A stretch of 64,000 nucleotides of DNA from contig CAYVKG010000004.1 in the NCBI GenBank assembly GCA_964451955.1, positions 33,496-97,495 of the forward strand, in the 5' to 3' direction. Positions 16,640-25,592 of this stretch are shown here, in pieces. Every line of letters starts with the position of its first letter. Positions within the stretch are counted from its first letter, which is position 1. This stretch comes from JAPLNB01 sp964451955 (lineage in GTDB: Bacteria > Planctomycetota > Phycisphaerae > Tepidisphaerales > Tepidisphaeraceae). The translations under genes and the position numbers were made by a program. Below the pieces are notes generated by a model. The model had not been told where the DNA came from. It saw only the letters and a list, made by a program, of their open reading frames with translations, and did no database searches.

Positions 16640-18826
16640 ATGGGTTGCTCGAATCTGCGTCATGAGGCAATCAGGCACATTGCCGCCACCAAGTACATCC
16701 TCAACCGCGTTGACTTCAAAACCGTCCACATGAAGGACCTCTTCGGCGTCAATGTCTTTTCCGAAGAAGTACAACGCGCCCGGCTGCCCAAACCCATCTT
16801 CAAGGCCCTGCAGAAAACCATCAAACTCGGCCTGCCTCTCGACCCCACCGTCGCCGATGCCGTCGCCAGCGTCATGAAAGACTGGGCCATGGAAAGAGGT
16901 GCCACTCACTTCACCCACCTCTTCCAGCCCATGACCGGCCTCACCGCCGAAAAGCACGACTCCTTCCTCAGCCCCACCGGCACCGGCAAAGCCATGGCGG
17001 AATTCTCCGGCAAAGAACTCATCAAGGGCGAACCCGACGCCTCCAGCTTCCCCTCCGGCGGCATCCGCGCCACCTTCGAGGCCCGCGGATACACCGCCTG
17101 GGACCCCACCAGCCCCGCCTATATCTACGAAAACCCCAACGGCGCCACCCTCGTCATCCCCACCGCCTTCCTCGCCTGGACCGGCGACGCCCTCGACAAG
17201 AAAACCCCACTCCTCCGGTCCATCGAGGCTCTCTCCACCCAGGCTTTGCGAGTTCTCCGACTCTTCGGCAAGACCGACGTCACCAAGGTCTTCTCCACCA
17301 TGGGGCCCGAGCAGGAATACTTCCTCATCGACAAACAGTTCTATTATGCCCGACCTGACCTGCTCAACGCCGGCAGAACCGTCTTCGGCGCAAAACCCCC
17401 AAAAGGCCAGGAACTCGAGGATCAGTACTTCGGCGCAATCCCCGAACGCGTCCTCGCCTGCATGGCAGACGCCGAATGCGAACTCACCAAACTCGGCGTC
17501 CCCGTCAAGACACGACATAACGAAGTCGCCCCCTCCCAGTACGAACTCGCTCCCCTCTTCGAAGAGTCCAACCTCGCCACCGACCACCAGATGCTCACCA
17601 TGGAGGTCTTGCGCAAGACCGCCGACAAGTACGGCCTCGCTTGCCTCCTTCATGAAAAACCCTTCGCCGGCATCAACGGCTCCGGAAAACACAACAACTG
17701 GTCCATGGCCACCGATACCGGTGAGAATCTCCTTAACCCCGGCGACACCCCCCACGACAACGCCCAATTCCTCGTCTTCTGCTGCGCTGTCATCCGCGCC
17801 GTCAACAAATACGCCGAACTCCTCCGCGTCACCGTCGCCTCCGCCGCCAACGACCACCGCCTCGGCGCCAACGAAGCCCCCCCCGCCATCGTCTCCATCT
17901 TCCTCGGCGACCAGCTCACCGACGTCATCGAACAAATCGAAAAGGGCAGCGCCAAGTCCTCCAAGGCTGCCGGCCTCTTCGAAACCGGCGTCTCCGTCCT
18001 CCCCAAGCTCCCCCGCGACGCCGGCGACCGCAATCGAACCAGCCCCTTCGCCTTCACCGGCAATAAGTTCGAGTTCCGCATGGTCGGTTCCTCTCAGTCC
18101 ATCGCAGGCCCCAACACCGTCCTTAACCTCATCGTCGCCGAGTCGCTCGATTACGTCGCCACCAAACTCGAAGCCTCCGTCAAGGGCGGCAAGCCCCTCA
18201 ACGCCGCCATCCAGGAACTGTTGCCCCAAATCATCAAGGAAAACAAACGCATCATCTTCAACGGCGACAACTACTCCGAAGAGTGGCACAAGGAAGCTGA
18301 GAAACGCGGCCTCGCAAACCACCGCAACACCGTCGATACCCTCCCCGTCATCACCCGCAAGGATACCATCGACCTCTGCACCAAATACAAGGTCTACACC
18401 GAACGCGAACTGCACTCGCGATTCCACATCTTCTCCGAAGGATACGTCAAGACCCTCAATATCGAAGCCCAACTCATGGCCCAGATGGGCGCCCGCATGA
18501 TTCTCCCGGCCGCCATCCGCTACCAGGCGGACCTCGCCACAGCCGTCAACGCCACAAAGGCCGCCGGCGTCGACAACTCCGCCCAGACCGACCTGCTCAA
18601 GTCCCTCACCGCCACCGTCTCCGACTTCCAGAAATGTCTCGCCAAACTCGAGAAAGCACTCGCCCACCATGTCGCCGGCGATGCCTATGAGCACGCCAAA
18701 TACATGAGGGACAAAGTCCTCCCACTCATGAACGACACCCGCAAACTCGCCGATTCCCTCGAAACCGTTGTCGCCGACGACTACTGGCCCCTGCCCACCT
18801 ACCGCGAAATGCTCTTCATCAAGTAA
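16640..18826 (+). CDS. glnN: Glutamine synthetase, type III
   Basis: A 728-aa enzyme of the large dodecameric type III family, close to the family's usual length of about 700-730 aa. Typical segments are the GSIII N-terminus (FGVNVFSEEV), THFTHLFQPMTG, the metal-site KTRHNEVAPSQYELAP, NGSGKHNNWS, and RLGANEAPPAI near the ATP site. The long C-terminal helical region (KEAEKRGLANHRNTVDTLP onward) is specific to type III. The start has an AGGAG site 7 nt upstream and an intrinsic terminator follows. No adenylylation motif of the type I kind is present, so control probably differs from that of glnA. Confidence 0.96.
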   Translation: MGCSNLRHEAIRHIAATKYILNRVDFKTVHMKDLFGVNVFSEEVQRARLPKPIFKALQKTIKLGLPLDPTVADAVASVMKDWAMERGATHFTHLFQPMTGLTAEKHDSFLSPTGTGKAMAEFSGKELIKGEPDASSFPSGGIRATFEARGYTAWDPTSPAYIYENPNGATLVIPTAFLAWTGDALDKKTPLLRSIEALSTQALRVLRLFGKTDVTKVFSTMGPEQEYFLIDKQFYYARPDLLNAGRTVFGAKPPKGQELEDQYFGAIPERVLACMADAECELTKLGVPVKTRHNEVAPSQYELAPLFEESNLATDHQMLTMEVLRKTADKYGLACLLHEKPFAGINGSGKHNNWSMATDTGENLLNPGDTPHDNAQFLVFCCAVIRAVNKYAELLRVTVASAANDHRLGANEAPPAIVSIFLGDQLTDVIEQIEKGSAKSSKAAGLFETGVSVLPKLPRDAGDRNRTSPFAFTGNKFEFRMVGSSQSIAGPNTVLNLIVAESLDYVATKLEASVKGGKPLNAAIQELLPQIIKENKRIIFNGDNYSEEWHKEAEKRGLANHRNTVDTLPVITRKDTIDLCTKYKVYTERELHSRFHIFSEGYVKTLNIEAQLMAQMGARMILPAAIRYQADLATAVNATKAAGVDNSAQTDLLKSLTATVSDFQKCLAKLEKALAHHVAGDAYEHAKYMRDKVLPLMNDTRKLADSLETVVADDYWPLPTYREMLFIK

Positions 18827-18855
18827 CCGACCGCTTCCCCCACTCAACAACCCAC

Positions 18856-18884
18856 GCCCCGGGCCTCTCGCCCGGGGCTTTCTC
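18856..18884 (+). terminator. Intrinsic terminator of glnN
   Basis: GCCCCGGGC and GCCCGGGGC form a perfect 9-bp stem with a 5-nt loop, followed by TTTCTC, 30 bp after the glnN stop. Confidence 0.85.
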
Positions 18885-18917
18885 GTCACCACCTCCAGCC
18901 TCGGTTCACGGACGCCC

Positions 18918-19550
18918 CTAGCCCGCGGTTCCGCTCTGTTTCGCGCGGTTGATTGCCGCCACAATCTGCTCCCTGATCTCCCGTGGCCTGGCAATCATCT
19001 GCCACCAGCCCAGCCCGAACTGTTCGTCGTCCGGAATAATCGCCACGGACCCAATCCCGCACATCCGCTCCTTGAACGTCATCTCCAGCAGCGTCCGCGC
19101 CACTCGCCTCAACGGACAATCGAAGATGTCCACGTTGAACACCCCCGCCAGCCTCAGAATCCGCATGTCCGTCAGAATGTAATACCGACCCATCCACTGC
19201 AGAACCGCCCACATCAACCGCCCCGCCATCAGGAAAACCCCCAGCCCAACCGCCTCCGGCAACCGATAACGCACCTGCTCACGAAAAACCCCCGCCAGAA
19301 ACAGGCCGATCAGAACCACCGCCATGAACCGCAGGCTCGACAGCAAAATGAACCACCGCGATGGCCTTATGATCAGCAGCACCAGCTCCCCATCCCGCAG
19401 AACATGGCCGGCCATCAGCGAACCTACCGGCGTCGACGCCGTGTTGGCCGCCGCCGCGCCGCTCTCGCTGGCGCGCACCGGAATCGACCACGCATTGCCT
19501 CCCGCCCCCGCGACTCTCCGCAATGTTTCCCGATTCGGCATTCGCTTCAC
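18918..19550 (-). CDS. Membrane protein with bacterial PH-like domain
   Basis: A 210-aa protein with two adjacent hydrophobic segments (about residues 68-88 and 97-117), then a region typical of bacterial PH (YdbS-type) proteins: RYYILTDMRILRLAGVFNVDIFDCPLRRV and a C-terminal PREIREQIVAAINRA. The order is an N-terminal GHVLRDGELVLLIIRPSRW strand, the membrane hairpin, then the PH fold. The GTG at 19550 overlaps the hpt stop by 4 bp; ATG 19541 is an alternative. Function in the envelope is unknown. Confidence 0.75.
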   Translation of the reverse strand: MKRMPNRETLRRVAGAGGNAWSIPVRASESGAAAANTASTPVGSLMAGHVLRDGELVLLIIRPSRWFILLSSLRFMAVVLIGLFLAGVFREQVRYRLPEAVGLGVFLMAGRLMWAVLQWMGRYYILTDMRILRLAGVFNVDIFDCPLRRVARTLLEMTFKERMCGIGSVAIIPDDEQFGLGWWQMIARPREIREQIVAAINRAKQSGTAG

Positions 19551-20107
19551 CCCAAACCGTCGATCACTTCACGCCTCAAAGTGACCACGTCTCGCAAATT
19601 GCGATAGTAATCGTCGTAATCAAGCCCGTAACCGACCACAAACTCGTCCGGAATGTCAAACCCTACATACTCCACTGCCGTCCGTCTCGCCTGCTCCGTC
19701 TGCTTGCGAAGCAAAACACACGCCTTGACGCTGGCCGGCGAATGCTCGTTCAGCATCCCTTTCACCAGGTGAAGCGTGCTCCCGCTGTCCAGTATGTCAT
19801 CCACAACCAACACGTGCCGACCTCGCAAGTCCCCCGTCCGCTCCGTCAGCAGCCTGGCCCCCTGTGTCCGCACGCTCGTTCCCGGGTAGCTGCTCACGCC
19901 AAGTAGCCCAATCTTCATCCGCATCGGCATCGCCCGCATCAGGTCCGAACAGAATATCATCGCCCCCGTCAACACCGCGATGATCGTGATCCCCTCACCG
20001 TTCGCCGGCAACTGCCGGTGATCCGCCACAATCTGCTCCGCCAGCTCGCGAACCCGCGACTCGATCTGCGCGCGTGTAATGACCACCCGCGCAATGTCCG
20101 AATCCAT
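19547..20107 (-). CDS. hpt: Hypoxanthine phosphoribosyltransferase
   Basis: A 186-aa purine salvage enzyme converting hypoxanthine or guanine and PRPP to IMP or GMP. The PRPP loop VLVVDDILDSGST is intact, as are the flexible loop (SSYPGTSVRTQG) and the C-terminal base-binding GFDIPDEFVVGYGLDYDDYYR. ATG 20107 aligns with the usual family N-terminus. Upstream in-frame ATG 20125 and GTG 20149 would add residues without family counterparts. The stop overlaps the start of the PH-domain gene (GTGA), so the two are co-transcribed. Confidence 0.95.
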   Translation of the reverse strand: MDSDIARVVITRAQIESRVRELAEQIVADHRQLPANGEGITIIAVLTGAMIFCSDLMRAMPMRMKIGLLGVSSYPGTSVRTQGARLLTERTGDLRGRHVLVVDDILDSGSTLHLVKGMLNEHSPASVKACVLLRKQTEQARRTAVEYVGFDIPDEFVVGYGLDYDDYYRNLRDVVTLRREVIDGLG

Positions 20108-20234
20108 CTGTCCCGTGCGATGCATCACGCCGACATCATGCGCCTCCACGACCGTGGATTCAATCCCCGCGATCCCTCGACACGTCCGCCCGGATCACTT
20201 ACAACCTTACCCCGTATTGGAGCTCGCAACCCGC

Positions 20235-21920
20235 ATGCACGAAACCCGACCAGTCTCTACGCCTCCCAAATCCGGCTGGACCCTCCAGGACTACGCCTGG
20301 TTCGTCTGCAAAAACATCCTCGGCTGGATCTTCATCATTAGCTCAGGACCCGCCGGCATGTTCATTCCCGGCCCCGGCGGAATCCCCCTCTTCATCATCG
20401 GTTTCGCGATGATCACCTTTCCCGGCAAACGACACCTCACCGCGCGCGTGCTCCGCGGAATCCCGGTCAGCAGGCAAAACCGTGCGTACCTCTGGACGGT
20501 CGCCGCCGTCGCCATTCTCCTCCCGGCCGGGCTCATCATCAGCTGGCTCCGCGGACACTGGTGGCCTCTGGCCGATACCCGGACGGCCAATACGCTCCTG
20601 CTGACCGCTACTTATCTCTGCGCCGTGATCGCCATCTGGTCATTCGGCCTCCTGGGAGTCGATGTCATCAACCTCGTACTGTCCTTCTTCCCTCGCTTGC
20701 GGCGGCGAGTGCGGCCCTGGTTGCGCAGAAAGGGCCTCGACCTGCTGCCCCCACGACGACGCAAACGATTGCGCCATCCCGGCCAGAAACTCGCCGAACC
20801 CGACCCCGAAATCCTCGAATTCCACGAGTCCTACCACCGCCGCTTCCAGGCCATCTGGCTCGCCCTCAAACCCTGGTCCATCCGCTTCCTCAGGCTCGCC
20901 CTCGTCGCGGGAATCTTCTTCTGGATGCTCCGCCCGGTTTTCAAGCAGTGGAACGACCCCGTAAATGGCCCCCTCGTACGCGAACGCATCCTCACCACTA
21001 ACTGGTGGCTCTTCGCACTGGCCTCCCTCATGTTCGCCGCCTTCCTCTTCGCCTTCCGCGCAACCTCCTGGCGGCGAATCCTCATCGCCTTCGGCCACAC
21101 ACTCCCCGTCGCCGCTGCCACCCGCATCTGGTCCTTCTCGGAATTGGCCCGCTACATCCCCGGCGTCATCTGGCAGGTCGTCGGCCGAGTCTACCTCTCC
21201 AAACCCTACGGCGTCCCCGCCTCCGTCTCCTCCGCCAGCCAGGTCCTCGAACTCTGCATCTTCATGCTCGCCAATATCCTCGTCGCCTTCGGCTGCCTCC
21301 TCGCCGCAGGTGTCCGACGAATTCCCCCCGACCACCGCCATTGGCTCTTCATCGCCGCGGTCTTCATCCCCGTCCTGCTCACACTGCTCCATCCAAGGGT
21401 CTTCTATGCCCTGCTCAATAAGCTCATGACCCGGTTCCACAAACCACCCATCGAACCCGCCCTACGAAAACGCAAACTCGCCGTCGTCATCCTCTGGAAT
21501 ATCCTCGGCCTGCTCTGGCAAAGCCTCGCCATTTGGGTCCTCACCTACAGCACCCTCCAACTGCCCTTCCAAAAATGGTACGTCCTCGCCGGCGCCTATT
21601 GCCTCGCCTGGACCATGGGATTCTCCGTCGGCTTCCTCATGCCCGGCGGCATCGGCGTCCGTGAGGCCGTCTTCATCACCACACTCCAGTTTGTCCTCCC
21701 GACAGGTTTCATCCGACTGCACTTCCCCCATCCAGCTGTCCTCACGGCCCTGGCCGGGTTCCTTGGCGTACTCCTCCGCCTCTGGGCCGTCGCCGGAGAA
21801 CTGCTCATGGCATTGCTCGCCTACCTCTCCGATCGCCGCCCCCCACTGCCCAATAGCGACGCAAACCCCGCGCAGATGGAAAACACCGCTCCCCACCCTC
21901 ACGCCCACGGTTCAGAATAA
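20235..21920 (+). CDS. LPG-synthase-TM/flippase-like membrane protein with N-terminal PGPGW-type segment
   Basis: A 561-aa polytopic protein. Residues 20-120 include GPAGMFIPGPGGIPLFIIGFAMI, resembling the small PGPGW transmembrane family. After a cationic linker (RPWLRRKGLDLLPPRRRKR) residues 215-540 form a lysylphosphatidylglycerol-synthase transmembrane (UPF0104) domain with its signature FLMPGGIGVREA. Relatives act as lipid flippases or transport glycolipid intermediates. No aminoacyl-transferase domain follows, so it is not a complete MprF. ATG 20235 follows TTGGAG. The gene is divergent from hpt and its substrate is unknown. Confidence 0.8.
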   Translation: MHETRPVSTPPKSGWTLQDYAWFVCKNILGWIFIISSGPAGMFIPGPGGIPLFIIGFAMITFPGKRHLTARVLRGIPVSRQNRAYLWTVAAVAILLPAGLIISWLRGHWWPLADTRTANTLLLTATYLCAVIAIWSFGLLGVDVINLVLSFFPRLRRRVRPWLRRKGLDLLPPRRRKRLRHPGQKLAEPDPEILEFHESYHRRFQAIWLALKPWSIRFLRLALVAGIFFWMLRPVFKQWNDPVNGPLVRERILTTNWWLFALASLMFAAFLFAFRATSWRRILIAFGHTLPVAAATRIWSFSELARYIPGVIWQVVGRVYLSKPYGVPASVSSASQVLELCIFMLANILVAFGCLLAAGVRRIPPDHRHWLFIAAVFIPVLLTLLHPRVFYALLNKLMTRFHKPPIEPALRKRKLAVVILWNILGLLWQSLAIWVLTYSTLQLPFQKWYVLAGAYCLAWTMGFSVGFLMPGGIGVREAVFITTLQFVLPTGFIRLHFPHPAVLTALAGFLGVLLRLWAVAGELLMALLAYLSDRRPPLPNSDANPAQMENTAPHPHAHGSE

Positions 21921-21927
21921 CCGCACA

Positions 21928-22164
21928 TTACTCACCAAACATCCATGCCGCTGTGACCGCTTCCGTCGTCGCATGACGACCGCTTCGATACACCCCACCC
22001 AAATACATCGCCAGCAGCCCCGCCACCCAAATCCCAAAGAGAACGATCAGCAGAACCAGCAACCCCCGCCTTGGTTTCAACGGCTCGGCCCCCCGCGCCA
22101 CCCGCGGCGAAGTCACCCCACACGACCGCTTCCCCTCGCCCGCCCCCGGGCGCTTCTTGCTCAT
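21928..22164 (-). CDS. Small single-pass membrane protein
   Basis: A 78-aa protein with a basic N-terminal tail of about 35 residues (MSKKRPGAGEGKRS), one transmembrane helix (RGLLVLLIVLFGIWVAGLLAMYL) and a short outside tail. ATG 22164 overlaps the stop of the Minf_1886 gene by 4 bp, which supports both its reality and co-translation. No family is recognised. Confidence 0.65.
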   Translation of the reverse strand: MSKKRPGAGEGKRSCGVTSPRVARGAEPLKPRRGLLVLLIVLFGIWVAGLLAMYLGGVYRSGRHATTEAVTAAWMFGE

Positions 22165-22562
22165 ATCGCACACCCGATCTGGTACCCCTCCTCAAGCGTC
22201 GCAAAATCATACACGTTGTGGAAGTCCTCCGGCGAATCCTCTTCCGTCTTCGTCATGTAACCACTCTCTACCAACGCGAATACGATCCGACCAAAATCGT
22301 CCGTCCGCGTGATGTTCCACCGCCTCAACACCGTACGCGCAAGACGACCCCATTGCAGCAACGCATACTCGCGCAGCCCCTCGCTCAGGTCCCGGCCGTT
22401 CACGTGCCGGTTCGCGTTCTTGTCTTTCACCTCGCCGTGAATCGCCTGAACCGTGTACTGCAGGCCCTGCTGTACGAATTCGTACGCCTCAATCGGATAC
22501 AGCCCAACTTGCTCAACAACCTGCTCAATCGCCTTCACAGGCCGGGGTTCCTTCGCTGGCAT
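22161..22562 (-). CDS. Minf_1886 family protein
   Basis: A 133-aa soluble protein matching the Minf_1886 family known from Planctomycetes, Verrucomicrobia and relatives. The order of motifs fits: YPIEAYEFVQQGLQYTV, HVNGRDLSEGLREYAL, WGRLARTVLRRWNI, TDDFGRIVFALVESG and EDFHNVYDF. The biochemical role of the family is not known to me. It lies 38 bp downstream of metG on the same strand and is coupled to a small membrane protein gene, suggesting one transcription unit. Confidence 0.85.
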   Translation of the reverse strand: MPAKEPRPVKAIEQVVEQVGLYPIEAYEFVQQGLQYTVQAIHGEVKDKNANRHVNGRDLSEGLREYALLQWGRLARTVLRRWNITRTDDFGRIVFALVESGYMTKTEEDSPEDFHNVYDFATLEEGYQIGCAI

Positions 22563-22600
22563 AGCTACAATCTACACGAGTTTCCCCCCCAAAGCCATTC

Positions 22601-24139
22601 CTATTCCACCCGCGGAAACAGCGGCTGACCCTCTCCAAACTTCTGCCCCGCCGCCAGATCCGTGCTCAACAATTCCGCCATCTTCCGCGCCCCCACTTCC
22701 ACTCCCAACTGCCGCAGGCCCTCCACTGCTTTGTGCGGTAAAATGGGCAAAAAGCCCACCAACGCCCGGTACACCGCCTGCGCCGACACGTTTAACACCG
22801 TATCCAATCGTCCAGCCTTCGCAGGATCCTTCGCCAAGCTGAACGGGGCCGTCGCCTCAATGTACCCGTTCGTCGCCCGCGCTAACTCCAACGGCAACAC
22901 CGCACAGTGCTGCAGCTCACACTCCTCATACGCTTTCGCCAGTTCCTCCCCCAATGAGGCCGTCCGAGCCACCAACGCTCGATCAAGCTCTTCCATCTGC
23001 CCCCCTGCCGCCGGCAACACCCCCCCACGATACCGACCTATCATCTTCACCACGCGATTCAGGCAGTTCCCCAACACATTCGCCAGCTCGCCAAAAGATT
23101 TCGCAAAATCACCATCGCTCCAGTCCAGATCACTCCCAAACGGGGCCGCCCTCAAAAGGTAATACCGCAGCGAATCCAGACCCTGCTTCGCCACCACCGC
23201 CCGAAGTCTCTCCAGGTCAATAAAGTTCCCCATCGACTTGCTCATCTTCCGCCCGCCGCTCGTCCACCATCCATGCGCAAATACGCTCTTCGGCAACGCG
23301 GCGCCGATCCCCAGCAGCACCGCCGGCCAATAAACCGTGTGGAACCACAGGATCTCCTTGCCGATCAAATGCACGTCCGCCGGCCAGTAACGCTCGTACC
23401 GCGACCCATCAGCCCCACCATACCCCAACGCCGTGATGTAGTTGCTCAATGCGTCAATCCACACATAAATCACGTGGTCCGGGTCGCTCGGCATCGGAAT
23501 CCCCCATTTCAACGTCGCACGGCTGATCGACAAATCGTCCACCCCGGCCTTCAGCTTGCTGATCACCTCGTTCCGGCGACTCTCAGGCCTGATGAACCCC
23601 GGGTTCCGCTCAATGTGCTCCAATACCCGCGGCGCGTATTTCGTCAGCCTGAAAAAATACGTCGGCTCCTTGTAGCGGGTCAGAGCCTTGCCGCTCACCG
23701 CCGACTTGTAGCCGTTGTTCTTCGCCTCCGTCTCGGTAACGAACTCCTCCTGGCTTTCGTCATACCACCCCTCATAGCTCCCCAGATAGATATCCCCATT
23801 CGCCTGAAGCTTCCGCACAATCTCCTGCACGGCCACCTTGTGACGCTCCTGCGTCGTGCGAATGAAGTCGTCGTTGCTGATGTCAAATTCCTTCCATACC
23901 TGCTCGAACACTGCCACCATCTCGTCCGCCAACACGCGAGGTTGCACCCCTTTCTGCTCCGCCGTCTTCACCATCTTGATGCCGTGCTCGTCCGTCCCCG
24001 TCAGAAAAAACGTGTCCTCCCCCGCCACACGGTGGTATCTCGCCAAGGCGTCCGCCGCAATCGTCGTATACACGTGCCCCAGGTGCGGCTCGCCATTCGG
24101 ATAATAAATCGGCGTTGTTATATAGAATCGCTTGCTCAT
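22601..24139 (-). CDS. metG: Methionyl-tRNA synthetase
   Basis: A 512-aa class I synthetase charging tRNA-Met. The HIGH motif is HLGH (20-23) and the KMSKS loop is intact (GGRKMSKSMGNF). The connective-peptide region reads GWYDESQEEFVTETEA without the zinc-binding cysteines, so this is the zinc-free form. The C-terminal EMAPII-like tRNA-binding domain found in longer forms is absent. ATG 24139 has AGGAG 5 nt upstream and starts the family's N-terminus; an earlier in-frame codon adds only seven residues. Confidence 0.96.
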   Translation of the reverse strand: MSKRFYITTPIYYPNGEPHLGHVYTTIAADALARYHRVAGEDTFFLTGTDEHGIKMVKTAEQKGVQPRVLADEMVAVFEQVWKEFDISNDDFIRTTQERHKVAVQEIVRKLQANGDIYLGSYEGWYDESQEEFVTETEAKNNGYKSAVSGKALTRYKEPTYFFRLTKYAPRVLEHIERNPGFIRPESRRNEVISKLKAGVDDLSISRATLKWGIPMPSDPDHVIYVWIDALSNYITALGYGGADGSRYERYWPADVHLIGKEILWFHTVYWPAVLLGIGAALPKSVFAHGWWTSGGRKMSKSMGNFIDLERLRAVVAKQGLDSLRYYLLRAAPFGSDLDWSDGDFAKSFGELANVLGNCLNRVVKMIGRYRGGVLPAAGGQMEELDRALVARTASLGEELAKAYEECELQHCAVLPLELARATNGYIEATAPFSLAKDPAKAGRLDTVLNVSAQAVYRALVGFLPILPHKAVEGLRQLGVEVGARKMAELLSTDLAAGQKFGEGQPLFPRVE

Positions 24140-24554
24140 GGTCTCCTGCTTCCGCCCCACTCATACCCGTGCCGCAAAGAACAACCGGGAACTGATGCGA
24201 CCGGGTCCCTTCTCCTTCCAGATACAAGAAAACCACCGTCGATTCCGACCGGCGCAAATGCAATATCCCGAGGCCAAGGCGTCCCGATCAGGCCCCTCGC
24301 CTCTACCGCATCAGCATCCGTCTGACCGTCCGATGGCCCATGCGGCCATTATCAACACCCCCTATGTCAATATCAAGAGACAGTGCCTCCACCTCCCACC
24401 CATACCTCAGCTTGAGCTCCCACCATTTCATCGCAACAGAAATCCTCATCCTCCACGCCACCGCCGTCCGATAATCGCAATGGCAAAGCGCCATGCTCGC
24501 CGACCCGAAACGTGCGGGCCGACTTTGTGACGATTGCTCATCTGAGGTCTTATC
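24140..24554. other. 415-bp divergent intergenic region
   Basis: The region lies between metG and a divergent lipoprotein gene. A 91-codon minus-strand frame exists, but its composition is unlike a protein and it overlaps the lipoprotein start. I see no hairpin, repeat or clear promoter hexamers beyond the GAGG site at 24544-24547 that serves the lipoprotein gene. Confidence 0.5.
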
Positions 24555-25031
24555 ATGTCCGCTCCCAGCCTGTTCCATGAACTGTGTCGCTCAGCCACCG
24601 TTGCTCTACTTGCTGGCATGTCCGTCCTCGCCGGCTGCAGTCAGCCAACCATGTTCGCCAACCCGGACCCCGCCTTGCGGAAGACGGTGCCCCAACTCCG
24701 GGAAGACGCCGCCACTCGCTTCCCCTACAGGTTCGACGCCCCAAGAGCCGTCGAACCCAAAGCCCGTGCGCTGGTCGGATACGACCTCCGCCGAGTGGAA
24801 GTCCTCAACTTCTCCGGTGAAGACTGGTCCGACGTCGAAGTCTGGGTCAACCGGGAATACGTCTGCCATGTCCCCAAAATGGAAGACCGCAAACTCAAAG
24901 AAATCCATTACCCCATGCTCTACAACGAACTGGGTCAGTCCCTCCCCTTCAACAAGACCGTCGTCACATCCGTCGAGATCTACCGCAATGGCACCATGTA
25001 CCAGATCGCCTGCCGTCCCGTCGATTTCTAG
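24555..25031 (+). CDS. Predicted small lipoprotein
   Basis: A 158-aa protein with a type II signal peptide ending SVLAGC, so Cys27 is the likely lipidated residue. The mature part is a small beta-rich domain (VLNFSGEDWSDVEVWVNREYVCHVP) that could bind in the periplasm. No family is recognised. ATG 24555 has GAGG 7 nt upstream. An imperfect terminator follows at 25072. Confidence 0.75.
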   Translation: MSAPSLFHELCRSATVALLAGMSVLAGCSQPTMFANPDPALRKTVPQLREDAATRFPYRFDAPRAVEPKARALVGYDLRRVEVLNFSGEDWSDVEVWVNREYVCHVPKMEDRKLKEIHYPMLYNELGQSLPFNKTVVTSVEIYRNGTMYQIACRPVDF

Positions 25032-25071
25032 CCGCCATAGGCTCTCACCGTCACCCAACAATCCCTTCCAT

Positions 25072-25107
25072 AGGCCCACGGAACACGCTCCACGGGCCTT
25101 CTCTTGT
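25072..25107 (+). terminator. Probable intrinsic terminator
   Basis: AGGCCC (25072-25077) pairs with GGGCCT (25094-25099), extended inward with a 2-bp interruption, followed by TCTCTTGTC. It suits the end of the lipoprotein transcript. Confidence 0.55.
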
Positions 25108-25235
25108 CTCTGCCATGTCCCCGATTCAGCCCGGACGCCCGCTTGATCTGCCATCGCCGCAGCGCTTGCAGACTCGCGTCCAATCTGGCATTATGCCGAT
25201 CTATAGATTGTGGGTGTCTTCGTTGGAGGTTGTTC

Positions 25236-25559
25236 ATGATTCGGACAATCGCACGCGCTGAAGACATTCCCGATTCCACCCGGTCGCTCGGCCTCCTCTT
25301 TGCACTCGTGGCCACGGTCTTCATCGCTCTGGCCTGGGGCGGGTTCTTCTACGTGCTGCATTCGACTATGGAATCCGACAGGATCATCGCCGCTCAGCCC
25401 TACAACGCTGCCATGGCTACGCTCGACCTCACCCATATCCCCATCGCCCCCGAATTCCAGCCAACCCCGGACCAGATCCTTCCCCCCGACCTGGTTCTCC
25501 GCCCCCTCTCGCAACTGGCGTCCATCAGGCTGGATATGTCCGCGCCCGTCACTCAATAA
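25236..25559 (+). CDS. Small membrane-anchored hypothetical protein
   Basis: A 107-aa protein with one transmembrane helix (about residues 19-42, LGLLFALVATVFIALAWGGF) and a proline-rich outside tail. ATG 25236 is fixed by GGAGG 6 nt upstream; a longer frame begins with cysteine- and arginine-rich residues that do not look like protein. It is convergent with the oxidoreductase gene. Function is unknown. Confidence 0.65.
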   Translation: MIRTIARAEDIPDSTRSLGLLFALVATVFIALAWGGFFYVLHSTMESDRIIAAQPYNAAMATLDLTHIPIAPEFQPTPDQILPPDLVLRPLSQLASIRLDMSAPVTQ

Positions 25560-25592
25560 TCGCGATTCACGACGCCTACCCCCGCCAACAGC

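Noticed and set aside
16301..18994. 897-codon minus-strand frame opposite glnN
   Set aside because: It is a shadow of the type III glutamine synthetase caused by C-ending codons. Its translation is a Gly/Asp/Glu/Val-rich run without domains.
24303..24578. 91-codon minus-strand frame between metG and the lipoprotein gene
   Set aside because: It overlaps the supported lipoprotein start, lacks a ribosome-binding site and has no protein-like features.
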